From Pandoraea fibrosis (GTDB lineage: Bacteria; Pseudomonadota; Gammaproteobacteria; Burkholderiales; Burkholderiaceae), in NCBI RefSeq assembly GCF_000807775.2, contig NZ_CP047385.1, positions 3,720,001 to 3,784,000 of the forward strand: a stretch of DNA of 64,000 bases, in the 5' to 3' direction. The notes under the pieces are model-generated. The model was not told where the DNA came from. It searched no databases and saw only the letters and a list, made by a program, of their open reading frames with translations. Both the position numbers and the translations under genes were made by a program. Positions 46,427 to 56,938 of the stretch are shown piece after piece; position 1 is the stretch's first letter; each line of letters begins with the position of its first letter.

Positions 46427-46850
46427 ACACAGCCTCCGCACGCTTGACGAAGGCGTCCACGAACGTATTGGCGATGTGGCTGAACACCGGCCCGATGACC
46501 TTCTCAAGCAGGAAATTCGCAAACTCGTAGTGAAGGCCGAACTCGATCTTGCAGGCATTCTCACGCAGCGCGGTGAACTTCCATGTGCCGTGAAAACGCT
46601 TGAAAGGGCCTTCGACGAAGGTCATCTGAATGGAGTGCGGACGCTCCTGAATATTGCGCGTCGCGAATGAATGCTTGAGGCCCTTGAAGTCGATGAGCAG
46701 CGACGCCTCCATGCTGTGCTCGTCCTGATGCCGAATTTCGACACCGCCGCACCAAGGCAGGAATTTGGGGTAATCGGCGACATTGGTCACCAGGTCGTAC
46801 ATCTGCTCATCGGAGAAATGCACGAGAACGGTTTTACTGACTTCGGCCAT
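46416..46850 (-). CDS. ratA: RatA/CoQ10-like START-domain protein
   Basis: A 144-residue SRPBCC/START-domain protein. The motif VTNVADYPKFLPWCGGVEI and the C-terminal GPVFSHIANTFVDAFVKRA helix match RatA and the Coq10 family. In E. coli it was described as a ribosome-association toxin, while homologues bind ubiquinone; the latter role is likely general. The ATG at 46850 gives the family length. It is divergent from smpB, the classic arrangement in Proteobacteria. Confidence 0.92.
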   Translation of the reverse strand: MAEVSKTVLVHFSDEQMYDLVTNVADYPKFLPWCGGVEIRHQDEHSMEASLLIDFKGLKHSFATRNIQERPHSIQMTFVEGPFKRFHGTWKFTALRENACKIEFGLHYEFANFLLEKVIGPVFSHIANTFVDAFVKRAEAVYVK

Positions 46851-47007
46851 CGTCTGTCGGGCGAGGTGCTCTTGCAACACATGCGCAATCGGTACTGCTT
46901 CGATCTACGCGTGTCGCAAGCCGCCTCTTGCCGAGACTCTTTGTTAAAATCGCTATTTTACCCGAGCCCGACTCACCGGGTCCGACCAAGTTACCCGCCA
47001 AGGATCC

Positions 47008-47454
47008 ATGAGCATCATTGACAACAAGAAAGCCTTCTTCGATTACTTCATCGAGGAGCGATACGAAGCCGGGATCGCACTCGAGGGGTGGGAAGTCAAG
47101 GCAATTCGCGCCGGGCGGGCGCAGATCAAGGAAGGCTATGTCGTCATCAAGAACGGCGAGATCTTTCTGATCGGCACGCATATCAGCCCATTGCAGACGG
47201 CATCGACACACATCAAGCCTGACCCTGTTCGCACACGCAAGCTCCTGCTCAAAGCCGACGAAATCAAGAAACTCATCGGCAAAGTGGAGCAACGTGGCTA
47301 TACGCTCGTCCCACTTAACCTGCACTACAGCAAAGGTCTGGTGAAATGCGAGATCGGACTAGCCAAGGGCAAGAAGCTTCACGACAAGCGCGAAACCGAA
47401 AAGAAGCGCGACTGGGACCGCGAAAAAGCACGTTTGATGCGCACGCCCACCTGA
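47008..47454 (+). CDS. smpB: SsrA-binding protein SmpB
   Basis: A 148-residue RNA-binding protein that delivers tmRNA to stalled ribosomes for trans-translation. It has the conserved start [23 protein letters not shown], the [10 protein letters not shown] motif, and the basic C-terminal tail ([18 protein letters not shown]) that enters the mRNA channel. The ATG at 47008 has an AAGGA site. It is divergent from ratA-rnfH and ended by a strong terminator. No tmRNA gene is visible in the window. Confidence 0.98.
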   Translation: MSIIDNKKAFFDYFIEERYEAGIALEGWEVKAIRAGRAQIKEGYVVIKNGEIFLIGTHISPLQTASTHIKPDPVRTRKLLLKADEIKKLIGKVEQRGYTLVPLNLHYSKGLVKCEIGLAKGKKLHDKRETEKKRDWDREKARLMRTPT

Positions 47455-47521
47455 GTCACTCGAACGGAATGGCGCACGCGATACGACCAACGCAATTCAC
47501 ACGCTTCCCCGCCACGAAAAG

Positions 47522-47547
47522 AAAACGGCCCATCAAGGGCCGTTTTT
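47522..47547. terminator. Bidirectional terminator between smpB and the SPFH gene
   Basis: AAAACGGCCC pairs with GGGCCGTTTT around a 5-base loop, followed by an extra T. It serves smpB and the convergent SPFH gene. Confidence 0.9.
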
Positions 47548-47576
47548 CATTGCTGCGCTGGCACTGCTACGCCCGT

Positions 47577-48560
47577 TTAGCGCCGGGGATTCGAATTGCC
47601 GAATCCGCCAACACCACCGCCATCGCTACCGGTGGTCGATCCCCCCTCGGTGCCGCGAACGATCTTGAGCGCCGAAGCAATCATGCCACTCAAGTCCGTG
47701 AGATTGCCCGGCACAATCAACGTATTGTTCGTTTTGGCGAGCTTGCTGAATGCATCGACGTATTGTTCTGCCACCTTGAGATTGACGGCTTCCATGCCGC
47801 CCTGCGTCTGAATCGCCGTCGCAATCTTGTGGATGGCCTCAGCGTTTGCCTCCGCCACCGCCAGAATGGCCGATGCTTCCCCCTGCGCCTGATTGATCGC
47901 CGCCTGACGCTCCCCTTCCGACTTCTGGATGGCTGCCTCACGTGCACCAGACGCCAGGTTGATCTGCTCCTGCCGCTTGCCTTCCGATGCTGCGATCAGC
48001 GCGCGCTTCTCACGCTCGGCCGTGATCTGTGCCTGCATGGCATGCAGAATCTCTTTCGGCGGAGTGAGATCTTTGATCTCATAACGCAGCACCTTCACTC
48101 CCCAGTTCGCCGCCGCTTCGTCGAGTGCATTCACCACGCTATGGTTGATGAAAGCCCGCTCTTCGAACGTCTTATCGAGTTCGAGCTTGCCGACCACGCT
48201 ACGCAACGTCGTTTGCGCCAACTGCGTGATGGCCACAATGTAGTTGCTCGAGCCATACGATGCCTTCATCGCATCGGTCACCTGGAAATACAGAATCCCG
48301 TCAACTTGCAGTTGCGTGTTGTCCTTGGTGATACACACCTGGCTCGGCACGTCGAGCGGCACTTCCTTGAGCAAATGCTTGTAGGCCACGCGATCGACGA
48401 ACGGCACGACGATCGAAAGCCCCGGCGTGAGGGTCGCATGGTACTTGCCGAGACGCTCGATGACCCAGGCGTGCTGCTGCGGCACAATCTTGATCGAGCG
48501 CGCCGCAATGATCACGGCGATGATGAAAATAATAAACGCGACGTTGGATAGATCGAACAT
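47577..48560 (-). CDS. SPFH/Band 7 membrane protein (QmcA/paraslipin type)
   Basis: A 327-residue protein with one N-terminal membrane anchor (VAFIIFIIAVIIAARSI), an SPFH domain (IVPQQHAWVIERLGKYH to about residue 190), a Glu/Ala-rich coiled coil (about 185-250) and a Gly-rich tail. It resembles QmcA and paraslipins that form large membrane-bound cages and work with FtsH-like proteases or NfeD proteins. The NfeD gene lies 198 bases upstream on the same strand, the usual partner. Confidence 0.93.
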   Translation of the reverse strand: MFDLSNVAFIIFIIAVIIAARSIKIVPQQHAWVIERLGKYHATLTPGLSIVVPFVDRVAYKHLLKEVPLDVPSQVCITKDNTQLQVDGILYFQVTDAMKASYGSSNYIVAITQLAQTTLRSVVGKLELDKTFEERAFINHSVVNALDEAAANWGVKVLRYEIKDLTPPKEILHAMQAQITAEREKRALIAASEGKRQEQINLASGAREAAIQKSEGERQAAINQAQGEASAILAVAEANAEAIHKIATAIQTQGGMEAVNLKVAEQYVDAFSKLAKTNNTLIVPGNLTDLSGMIASALKIVRGTEGGSTTGSDGGGVGGFGNSNPRR

Positions 48561-48758
48561 GTTTCCCCCTGAAGCGCCCGCCGTGCCGGCGGGCTGGTTC
48601 CCCGTCCCGCAATGGCGGGCAATGCATCGTAACGGAACTCGAGCCAGAACCGGCTTACCATCCCGAAAACGAGCGATCCCTTAGCAGGTAATGAGGTAAT
48701 TCCTACGACCGGACCGACTCACGGACACCCGTCGTGCTGCCATTTGATCATCGCCCCG

Positions 48759-49193
48759 TCACGTTGCCACGTGTGCCACGAACAATCGGCTGCCACGCAC
48801 CTCTCGAATGACGAACCAGCCTGCGTCGGCAGGTTCACCGGGCATTAGCTCGACATCCCACTCAGCACCGCGATACATCGCTCGCGTGCGGCCGTCGGCC
48901 TGCCATGTGTCGACGTGAAGCTGCTGCCCAATATCCAGATTGGTGTTGGGGTCCGCTGTCGCGTCGACCTTGATACGCCGCTGACCAAATCGGCTGCGGC
49001 GCAGCAGCCAGACAGCCACGCCCGCCACCACCGCGGCGATCACCAACTGCAACGGCCAGTCGATACGCAAGACTGCCGCGATGCCGCCGGCCGTCATGCC
49101 GAGCGCCACCATCAAGAGATAGAACGTTCCGCTCGCCAGCTCCAGCACCACGGTCAATCCGGCTACGCCGAACCAAAGCCAAGCCTGTTCCAT
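48759..49193 (-). CDS. NfeD-family membrane protein
   Basis: A 144-residue protein with two or three hydrophobic segments (about residues 4-66) followed by a small OB-fold domain (RIKVDATADPNTNLDIG onward). It is the short, protease-less NfeD form that partners SPFH proteins. The ATG at 49193 (MEQAWLWFGVAGL) gives the usual length. It precedes the SPFH gene by 198 bases and is separated from ppsA by a strong terminator. Confidence 0.9.
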   Translation of the reverse strand: MEQAWLWFGVAGLTVVLELASGTFYLLMVALGMTAGGIAAVLRIDWPLQLVIAAVVAGVAVWLLRRSRFGQRRIKVDATADPNTNLDIGQQLHVDTWQADGRTRAMYRGAEWDVELMPGEPADAGWFVIREVRGSRLFVAHVAT

Positions 49194-49213
49194 CGCAACT
49201 CCCAGACACAAAA

Positions 49214-49237
49214 AAACCCCGGTATATACCGGGGTTT
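49214..49237 (-). terminator. Terminator downstream of ppsA
   Basis: A perfect 24-base palindrome: AAACCCCGGTAT pairs with its inverse ATACCGGGGTTT, followed on the minus strand by a run of Ts. It lies 111 bases after the ppsA stop and just before the nfeD-like gene start. Confidence 0.9.
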
Positions 49238-49348
49238 ATAGCACGAAACCCACCTATCGGCGCGCGCGTCCCGAGGGACTTGCCTGCCTTTCGGTGGCGT
49301 CCGAGATGCCGCTCGGACGCATCCCAATTCAGGTTCTGATCGTGACGA

Positions 49349-51739
49349 TTACTTCGCCAGCTTGGCGAGTTGTTGCCACGTTTCGATGACCGTGTCCGGG
49401 TTGAGCGACATCGACGCAATGCCTTCCTTCGCCAGCCACTCGGCCAGATCCGGATGATCCGACGGGCCCTGACCGCAGATGCCAACGTACTTGCCCTTGG
49501 ACAGGCACGCCTGAATCGCGCGGCTCAGCATGAACTTCACTGCCGGGTCGCGTTCGTCGAAGTCCTTGGCCAGCAATTCCATACCGGAATCGCGGTCCAG
49601 ACCCAGCGTCAGCTGCGTCAGGTCGTTCGAACCGATCGAGAAACCGTCGAAGAACTCGAGGAACTCGTCGGCCAGAATCGCGTTCGACGGCACTTCGCAC
49701 ATCATCACCAGCTTCAGACCGTTCTCACCACGCTTCAGACCGTAGCCCGCCAGCATGTTGACCACTCGTTCGGCCTGACCCAGCGTGCGCACGAACGGCA
49801 CCATGATCTCGACGTTGGTCAGCCCCATTTCGTCACGCACGCGCTTGAGTGCACGGCATTCCATCTCGAACGCTTCGGCGAAGTCTTCCGAGATGTAGCG
49901 CGAAGCGCCACGGAAACCCAGCATCGGGTTTTCTTCGTCCGGCTCGTAACGCGAACCGCCGATGAGCTTCTTGTACTCGTTGGACTTGAAGTCCGACAGA
50001 CGCACGATCACGCTCTTCGGATAGAAGGCAGCGGCGATCGTGGCGATGCCTTCGGCCAGCTTGTCGACGTAGAACGCGCGCGGCGATGCGTGACCCCGCG
50101 CCACCGATTCGACCGCCTTCTTCAGGTCCGCGTCGATGTTCGGGTACTCGAGAATCGCGCGCGGATGCACACCGATGTTGTTGTTGATGATGAATTCCAG
50201 ACGCGCCAGACCCACCCCTTCGTTCGGCAGTTGCGCGAAATCGAAAGCGAGTTGCGGGTTGCCCACGTTCATCATGATCTTCACCGGGATCTTCGGCATT
50301 TCGCCGCGCTGGATCTCGGTGATTTCGGTCTCGAGCAGACCGTCGTAAATCTTGCCTTCGTCGCCTTCGGCACAGGAAACGGTCACGAGTGCGCCGTCCT
50401 TGAGCACGTCGGTGGCATCACCGCAACCCACCACGGCCGGGACACCCAGCTCACGCGCGATGATCGCCGCGTGGCAGGTACGGCCGCCACGGTTGGTCAC
50501 GATGGCCGAAGCACGCTTCATCACCGGCTCCCAGTTCGGGTCGGTCATGTCGGCCACCAGCACGTCGCCCGGCTGCACACGCTCCATCTCGCTCGGGTCC
50601 ATGATCACGCGCACCGGACCTGCACCGATCTTCTGACCGATGGCACGACCCGTCGCCAGCACCGGGGCATCGCCCTTGAGCTTGAAGCGTTGTTCGACCT
50701 TGCCGGCCGCCTGGCTCTTCACCGTTTCCGGGCGTGCCTGCAGGATGTAGATCTTGCCATCCTTGCCGTCCTTGCCCCACTCGATGTCCATCGGACGACC
50801 GTAGTGCTTTTCGATGATCAGCGCAAACTTGGCCAGCTCGACGCAATCGTCATCGGTGATCGAGTAACGGTTGCGCAGCTCCATCGGCACATCGATCGTC
50901 TTCACGCGGCCCGGCTCGCCCGGTTGCGTGAATTCCATCTTGAGGAGCTTCGAGCCGAGCGTACGGCGAATCACCGGGTACTTGCCGGCCTCGAGCGTCG
51001 GCTTGAAGACGTAGAACTCGTCCGGATTCACGGCCCCCTGCACGACCGTCTCACCCAGGCCATAGCTGGCGGTGATGAAGACGACGTCCTGGAAACCCGA
51101 CTCCGTGTCGATCGTGAACATCACGCCCGACGCGCCGCAGTCCGAGCGGACCATGCGTTGCACACCGGCCGACAACGCCACTTCCGCGTGCGTGAAGCCC
51201 TTGTGGACACGATACGAGATGGCGCGATCGTTATACAGCGAGGCGAACACGTGCTTCATACGGTCCAGCACATCTTCGATGCCGACGACGTTCAGATAGC
51301 TTTCCTGCTGACCGGCAAACGAGGCATCGGGCAGATCTTCGGCAGTTGCCGACGAACGCACGGCGAACGAGGCGTCCGGCTGGTCGGCCGTGAGACGCGC
51401 GAACTGCTCGCGGATGTCCTTCTCGAGCTGCGGTTGCAGCGGTGCGTCGACGATCCATTGACGGATCTCGGCACCGGCTTGCGCGAGCGCCTTGACGTTG
51501 TCCACGTCGAGACCCTCGAGGCGTTGGGCAACGCGCTCGGTCAGATTGTTGTGCTGGAGGAACTCGCGGAATGCGAAAGACGTCGTGGCGAAGCCACCCG
51601 GCACGCGCACGCCGGCGCCCGCCAGTTGGCTGATCATTTCGCCAAGCGATGCATTCTTGCCGCCGACCGACTCGACGTCGGTCATGCGCAGATGCTCAAA
51701 CGGCACCACGTAGGCGCCGTCGTGTGCTGCGTTAGTCAT
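49349..51739 (-). CDS. ppsA: Phosphoenolpyruvate synthase
   Basis: A 796-residue enzyme that makes PEP from pyruvate and ATP for gluconeogenesis. It has an N-terminal ATP-binding domain ([12 protein letters not shown]), the swivelling phosphohistidine domain with His423 in GGRTCHAA, and the C-terminal PEP/pyruvate barrel with the [11 protein letters not shown] motif and the Cys in CGQGPSD. The ATG at 51739 ([14 protein letters not shown]) is chosen; the frame stays open 18 codons upstream. It is divergent from its regulator gene ppsR. Confidence 0.98.
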   Translation of the reverse strand: MTNAAHDGAYVVPFEHLRMTDVESVGGKNASLGEMISQLAGAGVRVPGGFATTSFAFREFLQHNNLTERVAQRLEGLDVDNVKALAQAGAEIRQWIVDAPLQPQLEKDIREQFARLTADQPDASFAVRSSATAEDLPDASFAGQQESYLNVVGIEDVLDRMKHVFASLYNDRAISYRVHKGFTHAEVALSAGVQRMVRSDCGASGVMFTIDTESGFQDVVFITASYGLGETVVQGAVNPDEFYVFKPTLEAGKYPVIRRTLGSKLLKMEFTQPGEPGRVKTIDVPMELRNRYSITDDDCVELAKFALIIEKHYGRPMDIEWGKDGKDGKIYILQARPETVKSQAAGKVEQRFKLKGDAPVLATGRAIGQKIGAGPVRVIMDPSEMERVQPGDVLVADMTDPNWEPVMKRASAIVTNRGGRTCHAAIIARELGVPAVVGCGDATDVLKDGALVTVSCAEGDEGKIYDGLLETEITEIQRGEMPKIPVKIMMNVGNPQLAFDFAQLPNEGVGLARLEFIINNNIGVHPRAILEYPNIDADLKKAVESVARGHASPRAFYVDKLAEGIATIAAAFYPKSVIVRLSDFKSNEYKKLIGGSRYEPDEENPMLGFRGASRYISEDFAEAFEMECRALKRVRDEMGLTNVEIMVPFVRTLGQAERVVNMLAGYGLKRGENGLKLVMMCEVPSNAILADEFLEFFDGFSIGSNDLTQLTLGLDRDSGMELLAKDFDERDPAVKFMLSRAIQACLSKGKYVGICGQGPSDHPDLAEWLAKEGIASMSLNPDTVIETWQQLAKLAK

Positions 51740-51806
51740 AAAAGCCCCTAAGGTAAGAAAAAAAATTCTCGGCGGATCGGTGGGGACTGACATGGACCGA
51801 TCGACC

Positions 51807-51957
51807 TGTTGGATAAGAAATCGCGCCTTGGCAACGTCGGGAACCAGGGGCTAGCACCCGACGACTTGCAGCGAACCATCGGAATTTCCCGCCGTGCCCC
51901 GCCAGACGGGCCTCCGGCCGGGCGGCGCGCTATGGTTGCGCAATTGCTTATCCAACA
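51807..51957. promoter_or_regulatory. 11-base inverted repeat flanking the ppsA-ppsR gap
   Basis: TGTTGGATAAG (51807-51817) and CTTATCCAACA (51947-51957) are exact inverse copies 129 bases apart, between the divergent ppsA and ppsR starts. A two-site operator is a possible reading. Confidence 0.6.
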
Positions 51958-52004
51958 AGTTGCCGCTATTCTACCGTGCAATGCACCATTTTGCGATTCT
52001 GCGC

Positions 52005-52883
52005 ATGAGCGACTCCTCGACTACCGGAAATTCCCCCACGCCCCCCGCTGCAGCGGCCAAACCGGTCACGGCACGTCCAGTCTTCATCGTGTCGGACGGC
52101 ACGGGAATTACCGCCGAAACGTTCGCGCATTCGATCCTCGCGCAATTCGAGATGCGTTTTCGTCAGATTCGCGTTCCGTTCGTGGATTCCGTCGATAAAG
52201 CCTATGAGACGGCGCAACGGATCAATGAAATGTATCGGACCGAAAATGTGCGCCCGATCATTTTCAGCACGCTCGTCGACGCGCGCGCCAACGAGATCCT
52301 GCGCAATTGCCACGGCGTGATTCTGGACATGTTCCAGACGTTCATCGAACCGCTGGAACTGGAACTCGGGCTCAAGTCGATGCACGCCATCGGCCGTGTT
52401 CACCAGAACGCCGATAGCGAGGCGTACAAGAACCGGATCGAGGCCGTGAACTTCTCGCTCGCGCACGACGACGGGCAGTCCAACAAGAACCTGCAAAGTG
52501 CCGACGTGATTCTCGTCGGCGTGTCGCGCAGCGGCAAGACGCCGACGACGCTCTACCTCGCCATGCAATACGGCGTGAAAGCCGCGAACTACCCGTTGAT
52601 TCCGGAAGACTTCGAGCGCGAGCGGTTACCCTCCACGCTCGACCAGTACAAGGAAAAGATCTTCGGGTTGTCCATCGATCCGCAACGGCTCTCCGAGATC
52701 CGCAACGAGCGACGTCCGGGCAGCAAGTATGCGTCGCTGGAAAATTGCCGGTACGAGGTCAACGAGGCCGAGGCCATGATGCGCCGCGAGGGTATCAAGT
52801 GGCTGTCGTCGACGCACAAGTCGATCGAGGAAATCGCCACGACCATCCTGCAGGAAATCAAATTGGAGCGCGACGTCTACTGA
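52005..52883 (+). CDS. ppsR: PEP synthase regulatory protein (kinase/pyrophosphorylase)
   Basis: A 292-residue bifunctional enzyme that inactivates PEP synthase by ADP-dependent phosphorylation and reactivates it by phosphate-dependent removal. It has the family start VFIVSDGTGITAETFAHSIL and the P-loop-like GVSRSGKTPTTLYLA motif. The ATG at 52005 is likely; one at 51981 would add eight residues. The first 28 residues are Pro/Ala-rich. It is divergent from ppsA, the usual place for this regulator in proteobacteria. Confidence 0.95.
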   Translation: MSDSSTTGNSPTPPAAAAKPVTARPVFIVSDGTGITAETFAHSILAQFEMRFRQIRVPFVDSVDKAYETAQRINEMYRTENVRPIIFSTLVDARANEILRNCHGVILDMFQTFIEPLELELGLKSMHAIGRVHQNADSEAYKNRIEAVNFSLAHDDGQSNKNLQSADVILVGVSRSGKTPTTLYLAMQYGVKAANYPLIPEDFERERLPSTLDQYKEKIFGLSIDPQRLSEIRNERRPGSKYASLENCRYEVNEAEAMMRREGIKWLSSTHKSIEEIATTILQEIKLERDVY

Positions 52884-52905
52884 CGTCTGCCGGCCGCGCC
52901 AACGC

Positions 52906-52931
52906 AAAAGGGACGCTATCGCGTCCCTTTT
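52906..52931. terminator. Bidirectional terminator between ppsR and trmH
   Basis: AAAAGGGACGC pairs with GCGTCCCTTTT around a 4-base loop, with T and A runs at the ends for both convergent genes. Confidence 0.9.
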
Positions 52932-52960
52932 GTTTGCATCGTCCCCTAGCGCGACCCCGC

Positions 52961-53740
52961 TCAGTCCAGTCGTTGACGCACCGCCTCGAACAGGCAGATC
53001 GCGGCACACGCCGCCACGTTGAGCGACTCCATGCCCCCCGGCTGCGGAATGCGGATCGGCGTCTGCACGCGTTCCAGCCAATGCGGCGACACGCCAGCGC
53101 CTTCGTTGCCGAAGATCCACGCGACAGGTGCGTGCAGATCCTGCGCGTATAGCGTCGTGCTGGCCTGCAGACTCGTTGCCAGCAAGGGCACCGACAGACG
53201 AGGCGCGAGCGAATCCGGCGTGCAATGCTCCACGATATTCAGCGAGAAATGCGCGCCCATGCCCGCACGCAACACCTTGCTCGACCAGGCGAGTGCCGTG
53301 CCCGACATGCAATACACGTCGTGCACGCCAGCGGCCGCCGCGCTGCGCAGAATCGAACCCACGTTACCGGCGTCCTGTACGGCGTCGAGGATGACGCAGT
53401 CCGTCGTTTGCGACGTCGGCAGATGCCCGGACGGCATCTCTACAACGAACAGCAGCGGCACGCCATTGACCAGCGTCGACAACGGCTCGAACAGCGCGTG
53501 CGGCAAGCACACACGACGCTCCGCCGCTACCCTCGCCCAGATTTGCGCGACTTCGTCGTTCTCAAGCGCAGATTCCGCCGCCACGCAAACGAGCGGTTGC
53601 CCCAACGCACCGAGATAGGCGTCGGCCAAATGCACGCCTTCGAGCAATGTCTGACCGAGCTTGCGGCGCTGCGGGTTCGACTGCGCCAATTGCTTCAGAC
53701 GCTTGTAGAACGGATTGTCTTTGGAACTGATGAGCTTCAT
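52961..53740 (-). CDS. TrmH/SpoU-family RNA 2'-O-methyltransferase
   Basis: A 259-residue SPOUT methyltransferase. An N-terminal RNA-binding part (residues 1-100) precedes the SpoU domain with motif 1 [12 protein letters not shown], motif 2 [10 protein letters not shown] and motif 3 [22 protein letters not shown] knot. It methylates the ribose of rRNA or tRNA; the site is unknown. It overlaps rnhB by four bases (ATGA) and closes the long envelope-gene run on the minus strand. Confidence 0.93.
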   Translation of the reverse strand: MKLISSKDNPFYKRLKQLAQSNPQRRKLGQTLLEGVHLADAYLGALGQPLVCVAAESALENDEVAQIWARVAAERRVCLPHALFEPLSTLVNGVPLLFVVEMPSGHLPTSQTTDCVILDAVQDAGNVGSILRSAAAAGVHDVYCMSGTALAWSSKVLRAGMGAHFSLNIVEHCTPDSLAPRLSVPLLATSLQASTTLYAQDLHAPVAWIFGNEGAGVSPHWLERVQTPIRIPQPGGMESLNVAACAAICLFEAVRQRLD

Positions 53741-54495
53741 GACGTGCGGACCACGCGGGAGACGGTGAGCACGCCGAAGACTTCGAACGCCTCTCGCACC
53801 GGCGCAAACGACTGGCGATGATGCGGACTGGGGCCATGCACACGCAGTGCCTCGAGATGACGCGGCGTGCCGTAACCGACATGCTCGTCGAAACCGTATT
53901 GCGGAAATTCTTCGTGCAGGGCCACCAATTGACGGTCGCGCGTGACCTTGGCAAGAATCGACGCCGCCGAGATCGCGGGCACCTTATCGTCACCCTTGAC
54001 GATGGCCTCAGCGCGCATCGGCAAGGCGGGGCAACGATTGCCATCGATGAGCGCCAACGTGGGGACACGCGACAAACCGGTGACGGCACGCTGCATCGCG
54101 AGCATCGTGGCGTGGAGAATGTTCAGGGAATCGATTTCCGCGACGCTCGCCTCGGCGATGCAATACGCAAGTGAGCGTTCCACGATTTCCTCATAGAGCG
54201 CTTCACGTCGCTGCGCCGTGAGCTTCTTCGAGTCCGCCAGCCCCTTGATGGGACGCGACGGATCGAGAATGACGGCCGCCGTCACCACCGGTCCGGCGAG
54301 CGGGCCGCGCCCTACCTCGTCGACACCACAGGTCAGGTCGGCGGCGACGTCTGCAAACAGATCAAGCGCCATTTGCGGCAACGATGCCTTGGCGGCGCGT
54401 GTGCGCGACTTGGCAGCGACGGGCGTGACGGGACTGACGCCGTCGACCGCAGCCACTTTTCGCCCCCCGCGACGCCCTTTGACTTCCGTACTCAT
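53737..54495 (-). CDS. rnhB: Ribonuclease HII
   Basis: A 252-residue enzyme that removes ribonucleotides and RNA primers from RNA-DNA hybrids. The active site is Asp59-Glu60 (GVDEVGRG), Asp151 (LIDGN) and the Asp of KVTRDR (187). A Lys/Arg/Ala-rich N-terminal extension of about 50 residues precedes the domain, which is unusual in length. The ATG at 54495 overlaps the lpxB stop as ATGA. It is regularly linked to lpxB in proteobacteria. Confidence 0.96.
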   Translation of the reverse strand: MSTEVKGRRGGRKVAAVDGVSPVTPVAAKSRTRAAKASLPQMALDLFADVAADLTCGVDEVGRGPLAGPVVTAAVILDPSRPIKGLADSKKLTAQRREALYEEIVERSLAYCIAEASVAEIDSLNILHATMLAMQRAVTGLSRVPTLALIDGNRCPALPMRAEAIVKGDDKVPAISAASILAKVTRDRQLVALHEEFPQYGFDEHVGYGTPRHLEALRVHGPSPHHRQSFAPVREAFEVFGVLTVSRVVRTS

Positions 54496-55667
54496 ATGCA
54501 CCCTTTCTCGCGCAAGACGCGCTCGATCACTTCCGCCGAGCGTGCCGCCGTGTTTTGACGCAGTTGCTCGTGAATCTTCGTGAAGCGTGCCTGCAGCGAT
54601 TCGCGCAACGCAGGATCGGTCAATTGCTTCCAGACGGCGTCGGCGAGCGCTTCCGGTGTGGCGAAGTGTTGCAGCAATTCCGGCACGACGAATTCACCCG
54701 ACAAAATGTTTGGCAAGCCAACGTAGGGCAAGTACCCCTGACGCTTCATGATCTGCGCCGTCAACCAGGGCACCTTGTACGAGATGACCATCGGCTTCTT
54801 ATACAGCGCCGCTTCGAGCGTAGCGGTACCACTGGCGAGCAGCACGCTGTCTGCGGCTTCAAGCGCCAGGGGCGCCCGGCCATCGGTCACCGTCAGATTG
54901 AGATCGCTGTGCGCATCGAAGATCGGCTGCATCAGCGTGCGCAACCGGGGCGTTGCTGCCGGGAGCACGAAGCGAATCGACGGGTCGCGCTTCGCCAGCA
55001 ACCGCATGGCCGCGAAAAACACCGGCGTGAGACGTTGCACCTCCGACGTGCGGCTCCCCGGCAAAATCGCGACGACCGGGCCGTGCCCCTGGAGGGCGAG
55101 CTTGGCTCGCGCGCCGGCGACATCGGGCACCATCGGAATCTTGTCCGCCATCGGATGGCCAACGAAGGTCGCGTCGATACCCGCCCGGTGATAAATCTCC
55201 GGCTCGAACGGGAACAGGCACAGCATGTGATCGACCGCGCGTTTGATCTTCTTAATGCGTCCGCCGCGCCAGGCCCAGATCGACGGGCTCACGAAATGAA
55301 TCGTGGGAACGCCCGCTTCACGCAGCTGGATTTCGAGGTCGAAGTTGAAGTCGGGCGCATCGAACCCAACGAATGCCAGCGGCTTGTCTGCCAGCCAGCG
55401 CTCGCGAAGTTGCTTGCGAATCGAAAGAATCTCGCGCAGATGCTTGATGACTTCGACATAGCCCATGACAGAGAGCTTGTCGATCGGCCAATAGGCGTCG
55501 AAGCCCTCTTCCGCCATGTGCGGACCACCGACACCAGCGTAGGTGATGTCGGCAGGAAGACTCTGCTTGAGGCCGGCAAGGACATTGCCGGCAATGAGAT
55601 CGCCGGACAGCTCCCCGGCCACCATCGCCAGGGTTCGCTGGCCGGCGCCGGGAAGGGTCGGCTGCAT
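54492..55667 (-). CDS. lpxB: Lipid-A-disaccharide synthase
   Basis: A 391-residue GT-B glycosyltransferase of the inner membrane surface that joins UDP-2,3-diacylglucosamine to lipid X in lipid A synthesis. Features are [14 protein letters not shown] at the start, [29 protein letters not shown] and [12 protein letters not shown]. It follows lpxA by 3 bases and overlaps rnhB by four. Length is normal. Confidence 0.97.
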   Translation of the reverse strand: MQPTLPGAGQRTLAMVAGELSGDLIAGNVLAGLKQSLPADITYAGVGGPHMAEEGFDAYWPIDKLSVMGYVEVIKHLREILSIRKQLRERWLADKPLAFVGFDAPDFNFDLEIQLREAGVPTIHFVSPSIWAWRGGRIKKIKRAVDHMLCLFPFEPEIYHRAGIDATFVGHPMADKIPMVPDVAGARAKLALQGHGPVVAILPGSRTSEVQRLTPVFFAAMRLLAKRDPSIRFVLPAATPRLRTLMQPIFDAHSDLNLTVTDGRAPLALEAADSVLLASGTATLEAALYKKPMVISYKVPWLTAQIMKRQGYLPYVGLPNILSGEFVVPELLQHFATPEALADAVWKQLTDPALRESLQARFTKIHEQLRQNTAARSAEVIERVLREKGCI

Positions 55668-55670
55668 AGG

Positions 55671-56462
55671 TCAGCGCACGATACCGCGCGTGCTGCTGTT
55701 AAGGAAATCGAGCAGCGAACGCACGGCGTCGAAGACATCCGGCGCTCCCGCGTTGCCAAAAGCCTCGATCTGCACCTTTGCCTCGTCCAGCGTCAGGCCG
55801 CTCTTGTAGAGCAACTTGTAAGCGTGACGCAGCGCGGTGATGGCGTCAGCCGAGAAGTTGCGACGACGCAGACCTTCCACGTTGATGCCGTAAGGCACAG
55901 CGCGGTCGCCCGACGCAATCACGAACGGCGGCACGTCCTGCACGAGCACCGACGCCCCGCCCACCATCGAATGCGCGCCGATGCGCACAAACTGATGCAC
56001 GCCAGTCATGCCGCCAATGATCGCCCAGTCGTCGACACGGACGTGGCCGGCCATTTGCGCATTGCTCGAGAACACCGTGTGGTTACCCACATGGCAATCG
56101 TGGGCAATGTGGACATAAGCCATGATCCAGTTGTCGTCGCCGACGCTGGTCAGGCCGCCGTCCTGCACGGTACCGGTGTGGATGGTCGTGAATTCGCGGA
56201 TGGTATTGCGATCGCCAATGACAAGCCTTGTCGGCTCGCCGGCGTACTTCATGTCCTGGGGACTGCCGCCAATCGACGCGAACGGGCCAATCTTGTTGCC
56301 CTCGCCCAGCGTCGTATGACCGTCGACAACCGTATGCGCCAGAATCTGCGTACCGGCGCCAACCGTCACGTTCGCGCCGACGATCGCATAGGGGCCAACA
56401 GTGACATCGTCGGCGAGTTGCGCTTTCGGATCGACGACTGCGGTGGGATGAATGTTGGTCAT
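55671..56462 (-). CDS. lpxA: UDP-N-acetylglucosamine acyltransferase
   Basis: A 263-residue left-handed beta-helix enzyme that adds the first 3-hydroxyacyl chain in lipid A synthesis. The hexapeptide repeats fill the first 190 residues; His121 in HIAHDC corresponds to the catalytic His125 of E. coli. The ATG at 56462 ([16 protein letters not shown]) is the conserved start. It lies between fabZ (17-base gap) and lpxB (3-base gap). Confidence 0.97.
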   Translation of the reverse strand: MTNIHPTAVVDPKAQLADDVTVGPYAIVGANVTVGAGTQILAHTVVDGHTTLGEGNKIGPFASIGGSPQDMKYAGEPTRLVIGDRNTIREFTTIHTGTVQDGGLTSVGDDNWIMAYVHIAHDCHVGNHTVFSSNAQMAGHVRVDDWAIIGGMTGVHQFVRIGAHSMVGGASVLVQDVPPFVIASGDRAVPYGINVEGLRRRNFSADAITALRHAYKLLYKSGLTLDEAKVQIEAFGNAGAPDVFDAVRSLLDFLNSSTRGIVR

Positions 56463-56479
56463 GAGCGTCTCAGTTCCGG

Positions 56480-56938
56480 TTATTCGCCGTTCTTCTTGAC
56501 CATGCACATGAACTCGGCTTCCGCGGCGAGCTTGCCGTCTACCAACGCCTTGCCCTTGAACTTGTAGAAGCCGCGGCGCTCGCTCAGGAAATCGACGTCG
56601 AGCACGAGTTGATCACCCGGTTCGACCGGACGCTTGAAGCGAACGCTGTCGATGCCCACGAAGTAATAGAGCGTGTTCTCGTCGTGCACCGCCTCTTCCG
56701 AGAACGTGAGCAGCGCGGCGGCTTGCGCCAGTGCTTCAACGATCAGGACGCCCGGCATCACCGGACGTTGCGGATAATGGCCCGTGAAGTACGGCTCATT
56801 GATCGTGACGTTCTTGATGACCTTGATGTTCTTGTGCGGCTCCAGGCCAATCACGCGGTCCACCATCAGCATCGGATACCGATGCGGCAGCAGCTTCATG
56901 ATCTTGTGGATGTCGATAGTAATAGTGGTCTCGCTCAT
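56480..56938 (-). CDS. fabZ: 3-Hydroxyacyl-ACP dehydratase
   Basis: A 152-residue hot-dog-fold enzyme that dehydrates 3-hydroxyacyl-ACP in fatty acid synthesis and competes with LpxA/LpxD for the same acyl-ACP. The catalytic His54 lies in [14 protein letters not shown] and Glu68 in IVEALAQ. Its ATG overlaps the lpxD stop as ATGA. It sits between lpxD and lpxA, the usual order. Confidence 0.97.
   Translation of the reverse strand: MSETTITIDIHKIMKLLPHRYPMLMVDRVIGLEPHKNIKVIKNVTINEPYFTGHYPQRPVMPGVLIVEALAQAAALLTFSEEAVHDENTLYYFVGIDSVRFKRPVEPGDQLVLDVDFLSERRGFYKFKGKALVDGKLAAEAEFMCMVKKNGE

Noticed and set aside
46926..46960. Possible smpB promoter
   Set aside because: A TAAAAT box is present but no -35 box at proper spacing could be found.
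49370..51751. A 793-codon plus-strand open frame over ppsA
   Set aside because: Exact antisense shadow of a certain gene, with biased composition and no domain.
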